The notes: generated by a model not told the origin, from the letters alone. Counted from the stretch's first letter, positions 1 to 7,361 are shown. The stretch: 11,381 nucleotides of DNA from Gallionellaceae bacterium (GCA_031277195.1 JAITMU010000046.1:1-11381), one strand, 5' to 3'. A program made the numbers and translations.

Positions 1-196
1 GACGATTGTGCAGGACTTTGCCTGGAGCTTTGAAGCGCCGGAGGAAGTGATAAAGTGGCATTACAGCGATCCTGCCCGTCTGCGCGAAATCGAGTCGCTG
101 GCAGTGGAAGATAACGTGGTGGACTGGGTGTTGCGCACGGCGAAAATAAGCGACAAGGCGCTGGAATTCAACGAACTGATGAGGAACGACGGATGA
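1..196 (+). CDS. tig: Trigger factor, C-terminal end (partial)
   Basis: This is the last 64 or so codons of an open frame that enters from the left edge in frame 2 and stops with TGA at 194-196. The peptide contains WSFEAPEEVIKWHYSD and ends in ELMRNDG. That matches the C-terminal chaperone domain of trigger factor, the ribosome-associated peptidyl-prolyl isomerase and chaperone that meets nascent chains. The identification rests on this tail and on position: tig-clpP-clpX-lon is a very common proteobacterial order. A GTG at 8 is an internal Val codon, not a start. The stop overlaps the clpP start as ATGA, which suggests translational coupling. The ribosome-binding and PPIase domains lie outside the window. 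Confidence 0.88.
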   Translation, partial: TIVQDFAWSFEAPEEVIKWHYSDPARLREIESLAVEDNVVDWVLRTAKISDKALEFNELMRNDG

Positions 197-825
197 TTTT
201 TGACCCGCAGGCGATGCGCGAAAACGCGCCGCAGAATGTCGGCGGCCTGGTGCCGATGGTGGTGGAATCCAGCGGACGCGGCGAGCGCGCCTACGACATT
301 TATTCCCGCCTGCTGAAGGAGCGCGTGGTGTTCCTGGTCGGCGAGGTCAACGATTATTCGGCCAATCTGATCGTGGCGCAGATGCTGTTCCTCGAATCGG
401 AAAATCCTGAAAAGGACATTCATTTTTACATCAACTCACCGGGCGGTTCGGTGACGGCGGGCATGGCGATTTACGACACCATGCAGTTCATCAAGCCGGA
501 TGTCAGCACGCTGTGCATCGGTCAGGCGGCGAGCATGGGCGCGTTTCTGCTTTCCGCTGGCGCGAAAGGCAAGCGCGCTTGTCTGCCCAATTCGCGCGTG
601 ATGATTCATCAGCCGCTGGGCGGATTCCGCGGTCAGGCGTCGGACATCGAAATCCATGCGAAAGAGATTTTGTATTTGAAGCGCCGCCTGAACGAATTGC
701 TGGCGGAACACACCGGACAGTCGGTGGAAAAAATAGAGAATGACACTGACCGCGACAATTTCCTCAGCGCGGAAAACGCGATGGCGTATGGATTGGTGGA
801 CAAGGTGATGGACAAGCGCGGGTGA
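193..825 (+). CDS. clpP: ATP-dependent Clp protease proteolytic subunit ClpP
   Basis: This 210-residue protein is the serine peptidase that forms the double-heptamer chamber of ClpXP and ClpAP in the cytoplasm. The catalytic triad is visible: Ser114 in GQAASMGAF, His139 in MIHQPLGG and Asp188 in DTDRDNF. All three sit three residues later than the E. coli precursor numbering (111/136/185). NSPGGSV at 81-87 is the conserved oxyanion-region glycine motif. The length is normal, and the first 15-20 residues probably form a short processed propeptide, as in E. coli (inference). The ATG at 193 overlaps the tig stop (ATGA), and GAGG at 181-184 is a suitable ribosome-binding site. The neighbour clpX encodes its unfoldase partner. 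No promoter is visible in the window, so transcription probably comes from tig or further upstream. Confidence 0.97.
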   Translation: MIFDPQAMRENAPQNVGGLVPMVVESSGRGERAYDIYSRLLKERVVFLVGEVNDYSANLIVAQMLFLESENPEKDIHFYINSPGGSVTAGMAIYDTMQFIKPDVSTLCIGQAASMGAFLLSAGAKGKRACLPNSRVMIHQPLGGFRGQASDIEIHAKEILYLKRRLNELLAEHTGQSVEKIENDTDRDNFLSAENAMAYGLVDKVMDKRG

Positions 826-841
826 TCGCGCGGATGAAAAA

Positions 842-847
842 AGGAGG
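842..847 (+). promoter_or_regulatory. Strong Shine-Dalgarno of clpX
   Basis: AGGAGG lies 5 nt before ATG 853 and only 2 nt before the in-frame GTG at 850. This spacing is the reason for placing the clpX start at 853. It is the most consensus-like ribosome-binding site in the window and suggests that ClpX is initiated independently of ClpP. Confidence 0.8.
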
Positions 848-852
848 GCGTG

Positions 853-2112
853 ATGTCGTTTGACAAGACCAAAAGTGACAAGCCGCTGTACTGTTCGTTC
901 TGCAGCAAGAGCCAGAACGAGGTGAAGAAGCTGATCGCTGGGCCGTCCGTGTTCGTCTGCAACGAATGCATTGATTTGTGCAACGACATTCTCCGCGAAG
1001 AATTGCAGCACAGCGCGCCGGTCAAGATGGATCGCAGCGATTTGCCGACGCCGCATGAAATCCGCACGAGCCTGGATGAATATGTGATCGGGCAGGAAAC
1101 CGCCAAAAAGATTCTGTCCGTCGCGGTTTACAACCATTACAAGCGGCTGAAAAACACCGACACGGACGGCGTTGAACTGGCCAAGAGCAACATCCTGCTG
1201 ATCGGCCCCACCGGTTCCGGCAAGACGCTGCTGGCGCAGACGTTGGCGCGCCTGCTCAATGTGCCGTTCGTGATGGCGGACGCGACCACGCTGACGGAAG
1301 CGGGTTACGTCGGCGAAGATGTCGAAAACATCATCCAGAAATTGTTGCAGGCTTGCGAGTACGACGTGGATCGCGCGCAGCGCGGCATTGTTTACATCGA
1401 CGAAATCGACAAGATTTCGCGCAAGTCCGACAACCCGTCGATCACGCGCGACGTGTCCGGCGAAGGCGTGCAGCAGGCGTTGCTGAAGCTGATCGAAGGC
1501 ACCAAGGCCGCCATTCCGCCGCAGGGCGGGCGCAAGCATCCGAACACCGATTTTCTGCAGGTCGATACCACCAACATTTTGTTCATCTGCGGCGGCGCGT
1601 TTGACGGGCTGGAAAAAGTGATTCGCAACCGTTCGCAGAAGGCGGGCATCGGTTTCGGCGCGGAATTGGCCAAGCGCGATGAAGGCAAGGGCGTGGGCGA
1701 AGTGTTCCGCACCGTGGAGCCGGAGGATTTGATCAAGTTCGGCCTGATTCCCGAATTTGTCGGGCGTCTGCCGGTGGTCGCCACGCTGGAAGAGCTGGAC
1801 GAAGCCGCGCTGATCCGTATCCTGTCCGAACCGAAAAACGCGCTGACCAAGCAGTATCAAAAACTGTTTGCGATGGATGGTGTGGAACTGGAGTTCGGCG
1901 AGAGCGTGCTGCAAGCCGTCGCCAAAAAGGCGCTGGAACGCAAGGCTGGCGCGCGCGGATTGCGCTCGATTCTGGAGCAGGCGTTGCTGGAGACGATGTT
2001 CGACCTGCCTTCGATGGAAAACGTGGAGAAGGTGGTGCTGGACAAGGGCGCGCACGGCGAAATCCAGCCTGTCGTGATCTATACGGGCGCGGAAGCGGCC
2101 AAGGTGGCGTAG
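853..2112 (+). CDS. clpX: Clp protease ATP-binding subunit ClpX
   Basis: This 419-residue AAA+ unfoldase recognises tagged or damaged substrates and feeds them to ClpP. The N-terminal zinc-binding domain has the four cysteines Cys14, Cys17, Cys36 and Cys39 (CSFC...CNEC). The AAA+ core shows Walker A GPTGSGKT at 118-125, the pore loop GYVG at 151-154, Walker B IVYIDEID at 179-186, the RKH loop at 227-229, the ClpP-docking IGF tripeptide at 266-268 and the sensor-2 motif GARGLR with Arg368. The length is close to the usual 420-425 residues. I chose ATG 853 because AGGAGG at 842-847 leaves a 5-nt spacer. The GTG at 850, directly before it, would leave only 2 nt. The gene follows clpP by 27 nt in the same operon and carries no sign of damage. 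Confidence 0.97.
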   Translation: MSFDKTKSDKPLYCSFCSKSQNEVKKLIAGPSVFVCNECIDLCNDILREELQHSAPVKMDRSDLPTPHEIRTSLDEYVIGQETAKKILSVAVYNHYKRLKNTDTDGVELAKSNILLIGPTGSGKTLLAQTLARLLNVPFVMADATTLTEAGYVGEDVENIIQKLLQACEYDVDRAQRGIVYIDEIDKISRKSDNPSITRDVSGEGVQQALLKLIEGTKAAIPPQGGRKHPNTDFLQVDTTNILFICGGAFDGLEKVIRNRSQKAGIGFGAELAKRDEGKGVGEVFRTVEPEDLIKFGLIPEFVGRLPVVATLEELDEAALIRILSEPKNALTKQYQKLFAMDGVELEFGESVLQAVAKKALERKAGARGLRSILEQALLETMFDLPSMENVEKVVLDKGAHGEIQPVVIYTGAEAAKVA

Positions 2113-2115
2113 CGA

Positions 2116-2144
2116 CTTGAATTTTGTCGCGGCGTCACCATCTA
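2116..2144 (+). promoter_or_regulatory. Sigma-32 (RpoH) type heat-shock promoter of lon
   Basis: CTTGAA at 2116-2121 is a perfect -35 element for the heat-shock sigma factor. After a 14-nt spacer, CACCATCTA at 2136-2144 matches the CCCCATnT -10 consensus except at its second base. The motif starts 4 nt after the clpX stop and would place the transcript start near 2150, leaving a leader of roughly 25 nt before the lon ATG at 2174. The E. coli lon gene is a known member of the sigma-32 regulon, which supports the reading. What is seen is the motif and its position. That RpoH uses it here is inference. Confidence 0.75.
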
Positions 2145-2173
2145 CCCAGCAGATCAACCTACGGAAACCTCTC

Positions 2174-4588
2174 ATGTCGGATCAAAACAACGAAACCTCC
2201 CTCCACGCTCCCTTCCCGCTGCTGCCGCTGCGCGATGTCGTGGTCTTTCCGCACATGGTGATTCCGCTGTTCGTCGGCCGCGCGAAATCCATCCGCGCGC
2301 TCGAGTCGGCGATGGAAGCGGGCAAGAGCATCGTGTTGGTGGCGCAGAAATCCGCGGCGAAGGACGAGCCTTCAATCGAGGATTTGTACCGCGTCGGCAG
2401 CGTTGCCAACATTCTGCAAATGCTCAAACTGCCGGACGGCACCGTCAAGGTGTTGGTGGAAGGCACGCAGCGCGCGCGCGTGTTGCGTGTGCTGGACGGG
2501 AAAACGCATTTCGACGCCGATGTTGAATTGGTGCCGGCGGACGAGGATATTGGCCACGAGGCCGAGGCGATGCGCCGCACGCTGCTCAACCAGTTCGATC
2601 AGTACGTCAAGCTGAACAAAAAGATTCCGCAGGAAATCCTGACCTCGCTGGCGGGTATCGACGACGCAGGCCGTCTGGCCGACACCATCGCCGCGCACCT
2701 GCCGCTGAAGCTGGAGCAGAAGCAGGAAGCGCTGGAAATTTTCGACGTGAAGAAGCGGCTGGAGCATTTGCTCGGCCTGCTGGAAACCGAGCTTGACATT
2801 TTGCAGGTGGAAAAGCGCATCCGCGGTCGCGTCAAGCGCCAGATGGAAAAGAGCCAGCGCGAGTATTACCTGAACGAGCAGGTCAAGGCGATCCAGAAAG
2901 AACTCGGCGAAGGCGAGGAAGGCAGCGACTTCGACGAGATGGAAAAGAAGATCAAGTCCGCGCACATGCCGAAGGAAGCGAAAGCCAAGGCGGAATCCGA
3001 ATTGAAGAAGCTCAAGCTGATGCCGCCGATGTCCGCCGAGGCGACCGTGGTGCGCAACTACATTGACGTGCTGGCGGGCTTGCCCTGGAAGAAGAAAACC
3101 AAGATCGACACCAACCTCAAGCACGCGGAAGAAGTGCTGGACGAAGACCATTACGGGCTGGAAAAGGTCAAGGAGCGCATCGTCGAATATCTGGCGGTGC
3201 AGCAGCGCGTGGACAAGATGAAAGCGCCGATCCTGTGTCTGGTCGGCCCGCCGGGCGTGGGCAAGACTTCGCTGGGGCAGTCGATCGCGCGCGCGACCAA
3301 CCGCAAATTCGTGCGCATGTCGCTGGGCGGCGTGCATGACGAATCGGAAATTCGCGGCCACCGCCGCACTTACATCGGTTCGATGCCGGGCAAGGTGTTG
3401 CAGAACATGAGCAAGGTCGGCGTGAAGAATCCGCTGTTCCTGCTCGACGAAGTGGACAAGATGGGCGCGGATTTTCGCGGCGATCCGTCGTCGGCGCTGC
3501 TGGAAGTGCTGGATCCGGAGCAGAACCATACCTTCGTCGATCACTACGTCGAGGTTGAATACGACCTTTCCGACGTGATGTTCGTCGCCACCGCCAACAC
3601 GATGAACATTCCGGGGCCGCTGCTGGATCGCATGGAAGTGATCCGCGTGTCGAGTTACACCGAGGATGAGAAGGTCAACATCGCTGCGCGTTACCTGATT
3701 CCGAAAGCGCTGAAAAGCAACGGCTTGAAGCCGGAGGAAATCAGCATTTCCGAGGACGCGATCCGCGACATATTGCGCTACTACACGCGCGAGGCTGGCG
3801 TGCGCGGGCTGGATCGCGAGCTGTCGAAAATCTGCCGCAAGGTGGTGAAGGCGCTGCTGATGAAAGAGAGCGGCGCGGTGACGGTGGATGCGGACAATCT
3901 GAGCGATTACCTCGGCGTGCGGCGCTATTCCTACGGCATCGCCGAGAAGGAAAATCAGGTTGGTCAGGTGACTGGTCTGGCGTGGACGGAAGTCGGCGGC
4001 GAACTGCTGACCATCGAGACGGCGGTGCTGCCGGGCAAGGGCAAGACCACCACCACCGGCAAGCTGGGCGAGGTGATGCAGGAATCCATTCAAGCGGCGC
4101 TGTCCGTGGTGCGCAGCCGCGCGCGCGCGCTGGGGCTGGCTGTTGATTTCTACCAGAACGTCGATTTGCACATTCACTTGCCGGAAGGCGCGACGCCCAA
4201 AGACGGTCCTTCCGCTGGCATTGGCATTTGCACGGCGATGGTGTCCGCGCTGACCGGCATTCCGGTGCGGGCGGATGTGGCGATGACCGGCGAAATCACG
4301 TTGCGCGGCGAAGTGCTGCCGATTGGCGGATTGAAGGAAAAATTACTGGCGGCGCAGCGCGGCGGCATCAAGGTCGTGCTGATTCCGGAGGAGAACGTCA
4401 AGGACTTGGTGGAGATTCCGGATAACATCAAAAATTCGCTGGAAATTCATCCGGTTAAATGGATTGAGCAGGTGCTGGAAATGGCGCTGGAACGCAAGCC
4501 TGAGCCGTTGCCGGAAGCGGTGCCAGCGGTCGAGTCGCTTCCTGCGGCGAGCAGTGAAAAACCGGAAGCGTCCGTACTTAAACATTGA
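2174..4588 (+). CDS. lon: ATP-dependent Lon protease (LonA type)
   Basis: This 804-residue cytoplasmic AAA+ serine protease degrades misfolded and short-lived regulatory proteins. The N-terminal substrate-binding domain begins at LPLRDVVVFPHMVIPLFVGR (17-36). A basic, acidic and coiled region follows at about 180-285. The ATPase shows Walker A GPPGVGKT at 358-365 and Walker B LFLLDEVDK at 421-429. The protease domain carries the Lon catalytic dyad, Ser680 in KDGPSAG and Lys723 in GGLKEKLLAA, one residue from E. coli Ser679/Lys722. The open frame extends upstream to a TTG at 2117, but that codon sits inside the -35 of the predicted promoter, so ATG 2174 is preferred. Its Shine-Dalgarno is weak. 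The last 28 or so residues form a Pro/Ala/Glu-rich tail that looks disordered and makes the protein slightly longer than the 784-residue E. coli Lon. Confidence 0.97.
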   Translation: MSDQNNETSLHAPFPLLPLRDVVVFPHMVIPLFVGRAKSIRALESAMEAGKSIVLVAQKSAAKDEPSIEDLYRVGSVANILQMLKLPDGTVKVLVEGTQRARVLRVLDGKTHFDADVELVPADEDIGHEAEAMRRTLLNQFDQYVKLNKKIPQEILTSLAGIDDAGRLADTIAAHLPLKLEQKQEALEIFDVKKRLEHLLGLLETELDILQVEKRIRGRVKRQMEKSQREYYLNEQVKAIQKELGEGEEGSDFDEMEKKIKSAHMPKEAKAKAESELKKLKLMPPMSAEATVVRNYIDVLAGLPWKKKTKIDTNLKHAEEVLDEDHYGLEKVKERIVEYLAVQQRVDKMKAPILCLVGPPGVGKTSLGQSIARATNRKFVRMSLGGVHDESEIRGHRRTYIGSMPGKVLQNMSKVGVKNPLFLLDEVDKMGADFRGDPSSALLEVLDPEQNHTFVDHYVEVEYDLSDVMFVATANTMNIPGPLLDRMEVIRVSSYTEDEKVNIAARYLIPKALKSNGLKPEEISISEDAIRDILRYYTREAGVRGLDRELSKICRKVVKALLMKESGAVTVDADNLSDYLGVRRYSYGIAEKENQVGQVTGLAWTEVGGELLTIETAVLPGKGKTTTTGKLGEVMQESIQAALSVVRSRARALGLAVDFYQNVDLHIHLPEGATPKDGPSAGIGICTAMVSALTGIPVRADVAMTGEITLRGEVLPIGGLKEKLLAAQRGGIKVVLIPEENVKDLVEIPDNIKNSLEIHPVKWIEQVLEMALERKPEPLPEAVPAVESLPAASSEKPEASVLKH

Positions 4589-4649
4589 TGTTCGACGCAG
4601 TAGCTGGTAGTTTGTAGTCGGCTGCAACCCTAAAACAATGTAGCGACAT

Positions 4650-4692
4650 GCGGCTGTTCGCTGCAAGCTGTCGGAATCACAAGCCGCTTTTT
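4650..4692 (+). terminator. Possible weak terminator or hairpin between lon and hupB
   Basis: GCGGCT at 4650-4655 can pair with AGCCGC at 4682-4687, and five T follow at 4688-4692. This resembles an intrinsic terminator for lon. However, the loop is long (26 nt) and extends the stem only through a bulge. It also ends just 25 nt before the hupB start, so a hupB transcript starting upstream would have to pass it. A very weak promoter-like pair, TTGTAG at 4612-4617 and AACAAT at 4634-4639, precedes it. I treat this as a low-confidence structural signal. Confidence 0.3.
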
Positions 4693-4717
4693 ATGTATTT
4701 TCAAAGGGAGACGTCAC

Positions 4718-4990
4718 ATGAATAAATCTGATCTGATCGATGCCATCGCAACAGCCGCAGATATTTCCAAGGCTTCCGCAGGACGCGCGCTGGATGCGAC
4801 GATTGATGCCATTGCAAAATCCTTGAAAAAAGATGATTCCGTGAGCCTGGTCGGCTTCGGTACGTTTTACGTTGGCAAGCGCGCGGCACGCACGGGTCGC
4901 AACCCCCGTACCGGCGCGGAAATCAAGATCAAGGCAGCGAAAACACCCAAATTTCGCGCTGGCAAAGGCTTGAAGGATGCTGTAAACTAG
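4718..4990 (+). CDS. hupB: DNA-binding protein HU-beta
   Basis: This 90-residue nucleoid-associated protein is of the HU/IHF family. It dimerises and bends DNA without strong sequence preference, and so compacts the chromosome and assists replication, repair and transcription. It has the usual length and the family signature: GFGTF at 46-50, then the basic beta-arm with RTGRNPRTGAEIKI around 58-71, including the DNA-intercalating Pro in RNPRTG. The C-terminal KTPKFRAGKGLKDAVN is typical of HU-beta. The sequence reads as HU rather than IHF, and its place directly after lon is the classic hupB position. AAAGGGAG at 4703-4710 gives a good ribosome-binding site 7 nt before the ATG. Its stop is only 11 nt from tRNA-Val with no terminator between, so the gene is probably co-transcribed with the two tRNAs. 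Confidence 0.96.
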   Translation: MNKSDLIDAIATAADISKASAGRALDATIDAIAKSLKKDDSVSLVGFGTFYVGKRAARTGRNPRTGAEIKIKAAKTPKFRAGKGLKDAVN

Positions 4991-5001
4991 CGGTCTTTGT
5001 C

Positions 5002-5077
5002 GGGTGCTTAGCTCAGCTGGTAGAGCGTCGCCCTTACAAGGCGAATGTCGGCGGTTCGATCCCGTCAGCACCCACCA
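5002..5077 (+). tRNA. tRNA-Val (anticodon UAC)
   Basis: A complete cloverleaf of 76 nt is visible. The acceptor stem GGGTGCT (5002-5008) pairs with AGCACCC (5067-5073), the discriminator is A5074, and CCA is encoded at 5075-5077. The D stem is GCTC/GAGC (5011-5014 with 5023-5026). The anticodon stem TCGCC/GGCGA encloses the loop CTTACAA, with anticodon TAC at 5035-5037. The T arm carries GGTTCGATCCC. The anticodon reads GUA and other valine codons. The gene starts 11 nt after the hupB stop and is 24 nt from tRNA-Asp. Confidence 0.97.
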
Positions 5078-5101
5078 AGGTGCATGTTGCAAGAGTTTCA
5101 T

Positions 5102-5178
5102 GGAGTGGTAGTTCAGTTGGTTAGAATACCGGCCTGTCACGCCGGGGGTCGCGGGTTCGAGTCCCGTCCACTCCGCCA
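5102..5178 (+). tRNA. tRNA-Asp (anticodon GUC)
   Basis: A complete 77-nt tRNA is present. The acceptor stem GGAGTGG (5102-5108) pairs with CCACTCC (5168-5174), the discriminator is G5175, and CCA is encoded at 5176-5178. The anticodon stem CCGGC/GCCGG encloses the loop CTGTCAC, with anticodon GTC at 5136-5138, decoding aspartate codons. The T arm GCGGGTTCGAGTCCCGT is canonical. An intrinsic terminator follows within 8 nt. I see no partial duplication of the tRNA 3' end nearby, so nothing suggests an integrated element here. Confidence 0.97.
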
Positions 5179-5183
5179 GACCC

Positions 5184-5209
5184 AAGGCGAACGCAAGTTC
5201 GCCTTTTTT
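5184..5209 (+). terminator. Intrinsic terminator after the hupB-tRNA unit
   Basis: GGCGAAC (5186-5192) and GTTCGCC (5197-5203) form a perfect 7-bp stem closed by the stable tetraloop GCAA. Six T follow at 5204-5209, and AA at 5184-5185 can pair with the first T residues. It lies 8 nt after tRNA-Asp, so it ends the hupB-tRNA-Val-tRNA-Asp transcript and separates it from ppiD. Confidence 0.93.
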
Positions 5210-5272
5210 CATATGGAGCCGACGTTCTGCCGGTTCTTTTGAGATTAAACGCGTTCCATCGAGTGAGTTGCC

Positions 5273-7156
5273 ATGTTTGATTTCGTACATCACAACCGAA
5301 AACTGATCCAGATCATTCTCGCATTGATCATCTTGCCGTTTGCCTTTTTCGGGCTGGAATCCTATCGCCAATCCGGCGCTGATGCGCTGGCCACGGTGAA
5401 CGGCGACCCGATCAGCCAGCAGCAGTTCGATCAGGCGTTGCGTCAGCAGCAGGACAGGATGCGCACGGAACTGGGCGATCAGTTTGAAGTGTCCATGCTG
5501 GACGATCCGCAACTCAAGCAGGCGGTTCTCGATCGCATGATCAATGAGCAATTGCTGCGTCAGCAGGCGAACGCGCTCGGTTTGACGGTGAGCGACGCGC
5601 AGTTGAAACAGGTCATTGATGGCGTCGGGGCGTTTCAGGTGGACGGCGCTTTCAACCTGCAGGTTTATGTGACGCAACTGAAAAATCAGGGGATGACGCC
5701 GGAGGTGCACCAGGCGCAAGTGCGCGAAGCGTTGGCTCAGGAACAATTGATGGATGGCTACGCCCGCAACGGCTATGCGTCCGCCACGGTGCTGGACGGC
5801 CTGATCCGCCTGACCAAGCAGCAGCGCAAGGTGAGCACCGCGCTGATCGGTTTTAACGATTACCTGAAAGACGCGGCAGTGGACGAGGCTGCGATCAAGG
5901 ATTACTACGAAAAGAACACAGCAGAGTTTCAGTTGCCGGAACGCGCTCGCATGGCGTACGTGACATTTTCTGCGGATGATCTGGCGTCGAAAGTGACGGT
6001 GAGCGACGCCGAGATCAAGGCGTATTACGACGAGCATCAATCGGAATTTGGCTCGCAGGAGCAGCGCCAGGTGGCGCACATCATGCTCGAGGCACCGGCG
6101 GACGCTTCCGATGCGGACAAGCAGGCGGCTCGCGCCGAAGCCGAGCGGGTGTTGAAGCTGGCGCAGCAGTCGCCGGACAAGTTTGCGGAACTGGCCGCGC
6201 AGTATTCCCAGGATACGGGTTCCGCTTCCAATGGCGGGGACTTCGGCACTTTTTCGCGCGGCGGGATGCCCAATCAATCGCTTGAAGACGCGGCGTTCCA
6301 GCTCAAGCCGGGCGCAATCAGCGGCGTCGTGCAATCCGATTTCGGCTATCACATTCTCAAGATTCTTTCGGTGATACCGGCGAACATCAAGCCGCTTGCC
6401 GAAGTGCACGACAGCATCGGGCAGAATTTGAAACAGCAAAAAGCCGCGGATGAGTTCGCTGAATTGGCGGATCAATTCACGGATCGGGTGTTCACGCAAA
6501 ATGCCAGTCTTCAGCCCGCCGCGGATCTGGTGAGCGCGCCGGTGCAGGAGAGCGGTTGGTTGGACAAAGGCAAGCCGGGCGCGGCGCCGTGGACGGACAA
6601 GGTGCTGCAAGCCGCGTTCTCGAACGACGTAATCCACGGCAAGCGCAACAGCAGCGCCATTGAATTCAGCAACAATGCGTTGATCGCCGTGCGCCTGCTC
6701 GAATACCAGCCTGCCGGTGCGCGCCCGTTCGCCGAGGTGAGCGACGGCATCCGTCAAAAGCTGATGCATCAACAAGCGCTGGCATTGGCGACCAAACAAG
6801 GCACGGCCATTCTGGCGGAGTTGCAGCAAGGCGGCAGCCCGAAGGTGCAATGGAGCGCGCCGCAGAACATCGTTTACGCGCAGGCGATGAGCCAGGGCGA
6901 ATTGGGGCATCAGGTTTTCCAGGCGGATGCGGCGAAGCTCCCCGCTTACGCTGGCATGGAAAATCCGCAACTGGGTTATCTCATTGCGCGTGTCGAAGCC
7001 GTGACGGAAGGGACGGTGGATGAGGCCGCGCGCAAAGCCTACACGCAGGAAATGCGGGAGTTGACCGGCGACGAAGCGTTGCGGGCTTACCTGACCGAAC
7101 TCAGAAAGAGCGCGAAGATTGAATTCAAGGGATTCGCAACGGCGGGCGAGAACTGA
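5273..7156 (+). CDS. ppiD: PpiD-like periplasmic folding factor (SurA_N and parvulin domains)
   Basis: This 627-residue protein is about the size of E. coli PpiD (623). A short cytoplasmic N-terminus leads into one membrane segment (about 11-28, LIQIILALIILPFAFFG), so the rest should lie in the periplasm, anchored to the inner membrane. Residues about 35-200 form a SurA/PpiD-type N-terminal chaperone region. A parvulin rotamase domain follows at about 260-366, with AHIML (His269), GGDFGTF (321-327) and FGYHILKI (His360). A C-terminal region resembling the PpiD tail completes it. The family assists newly exported proteins near the Sec translocon. The start at 5273 has a modest GAGTGAG site (5261-5267) with a 5-nt spacer. 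Between the preceding terminator and the ATG I find no convincing promoter. The gene could also be annotated simply as a SurA N-terminal domain peptidylprolyl isomerase. Confidence 0.92.
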   Translation: MFDFVHHNRKLIQIILALIILPFAFFGLESYRQSGADALATVNGDPISQQQFDQALRQQQDRMRTELGDQFEVSMLDDPQLKQAVLDRMINEQLLRQQANALGLTVSDAQLKQVIDGVGAFQVDGAFNLQVYVTQLKNQGMTPEVHQAQVREALAQEQLMDGYARNGYASATVLDGLIRLTKQQRKVSTALIGFNDYLKDAAVDEAAIKDYYEKNTAEFQLPERARMAYVTFSADDLASKVTVSDAEIKAYYDEHQSEFGSQEQRQVAHIMLEAPADASDADKQAARAEAERVLKLAQQSPDKFAELAAQYSQDTGSASNGGDFGTFSRGGMPNQSLEDAAFQLKPGAISGVVQSDFGYHILKILSVIPANIKPLAEVHDSIGQNLKQQKAADEFAELADQFTDRVFTQNASLQPAADLVSAPVQESGWLDKGKPGAAPWTDKVLQAAFSNDVIHGKRNSSAIEFSNNALIAVRLLEYQPAGARPFAEVSDGIRQKLMHQQALALATKQGTAILAELQQGGSPKVQWSAPQNIVYAQAMSQGELGHQVFQADAAKLPAYAGMENPQLGYLIARVEAVTEGTVDEAARKAYTQEMRELTGDEALRAYLTELRKSAKIEFKGFATAGEN

Positions 7157-7198
7157 TCGCGACTTCACCGCTGTCCCGCAATTTCTGTACTCCCTGTT

Positions 7199-7312
7199 CC
7201 GTCATTCCCGCGAAAGCGGGAATCCAAGGACTTTCGTTTTTTACCAACAATCTTGGGGGAATAAAACATCAAATCCAACGTCCTTGGATTCCCGCTTTCG
7301 CGGGAATGACGG
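7199..7312. repeat. 114-bp element with perfect 33-bp inverted terminal repeats (dRS3-like palindromes)
   Basis: The segment 7199-7231 is exactly the reverse complement of 7280-7312, with a 48-nt AT-rich centre at 7232-7279. Each arm holds a 20-bp palindrome of the form ATTCCC-N8-GGGAAT (7204-7223 and 7288-7307). This fits the consensus described for the dRS3 repeats of Neisseria, and similar GTCATTCCCGCGAAAGCGGG repeats are widely scattered in proteobacterial genomes. The element has no coding capacity and no clear target-site duplication. It sits between the convergent genes ppiD and fabI and can fold as one large or two small hairpins on either strand, so it may also stop transcription from both sides. 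Calling it a non-autonomous mobile element (MITE) is inference. Confidence 0.85.
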
Positions 7313-7361
7313 TAGAGGTAGCTGGTATGGGGGAGAAAATAGATTGGGAACTACCCAACGA

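Noticed and set aside
2117..2173. TTG 2117 as an upstream start for lon.
   Set aside because: It falls inside the predicted -35 element, the added 19 residues do not resemble the Lon N-terminus, and ATG 2174 fits family length.
2372..4177. Very long minus-strand open frames opposite clpX, lon and ppiD (for example 436-2175, 2372-4177 and 4691-7168).
   Set aside because: They lie antisense to well-identified genes, have His/Arg/Gln-rich, low-complexity translations without recognisable domains, and arise from GC-rich codon bias.
4600..4609. GTAGCTGGTA shared by the lon-hupB gap (4600-4609) and the ppiD-fabI gap (7318-7327).
   Set aside because: A single 10-bp match in 11 kb can arise by chance, and the flanks do not extend it.
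5102..5178. tRNA-Asp as an integration site for a mobile element.
   Set aside because: No integrase and no repeated copy of the tRNA 3' end is seen. The terminator and ppiD follow in normal order.
5239..5261. A heat-shock-like promoter before ppiD (TTGAGA and TTCCATCG).
   Set aside because: The spacer is only about 9 nt and the start site would lie almost on the ATG. The -10 match is also poor.
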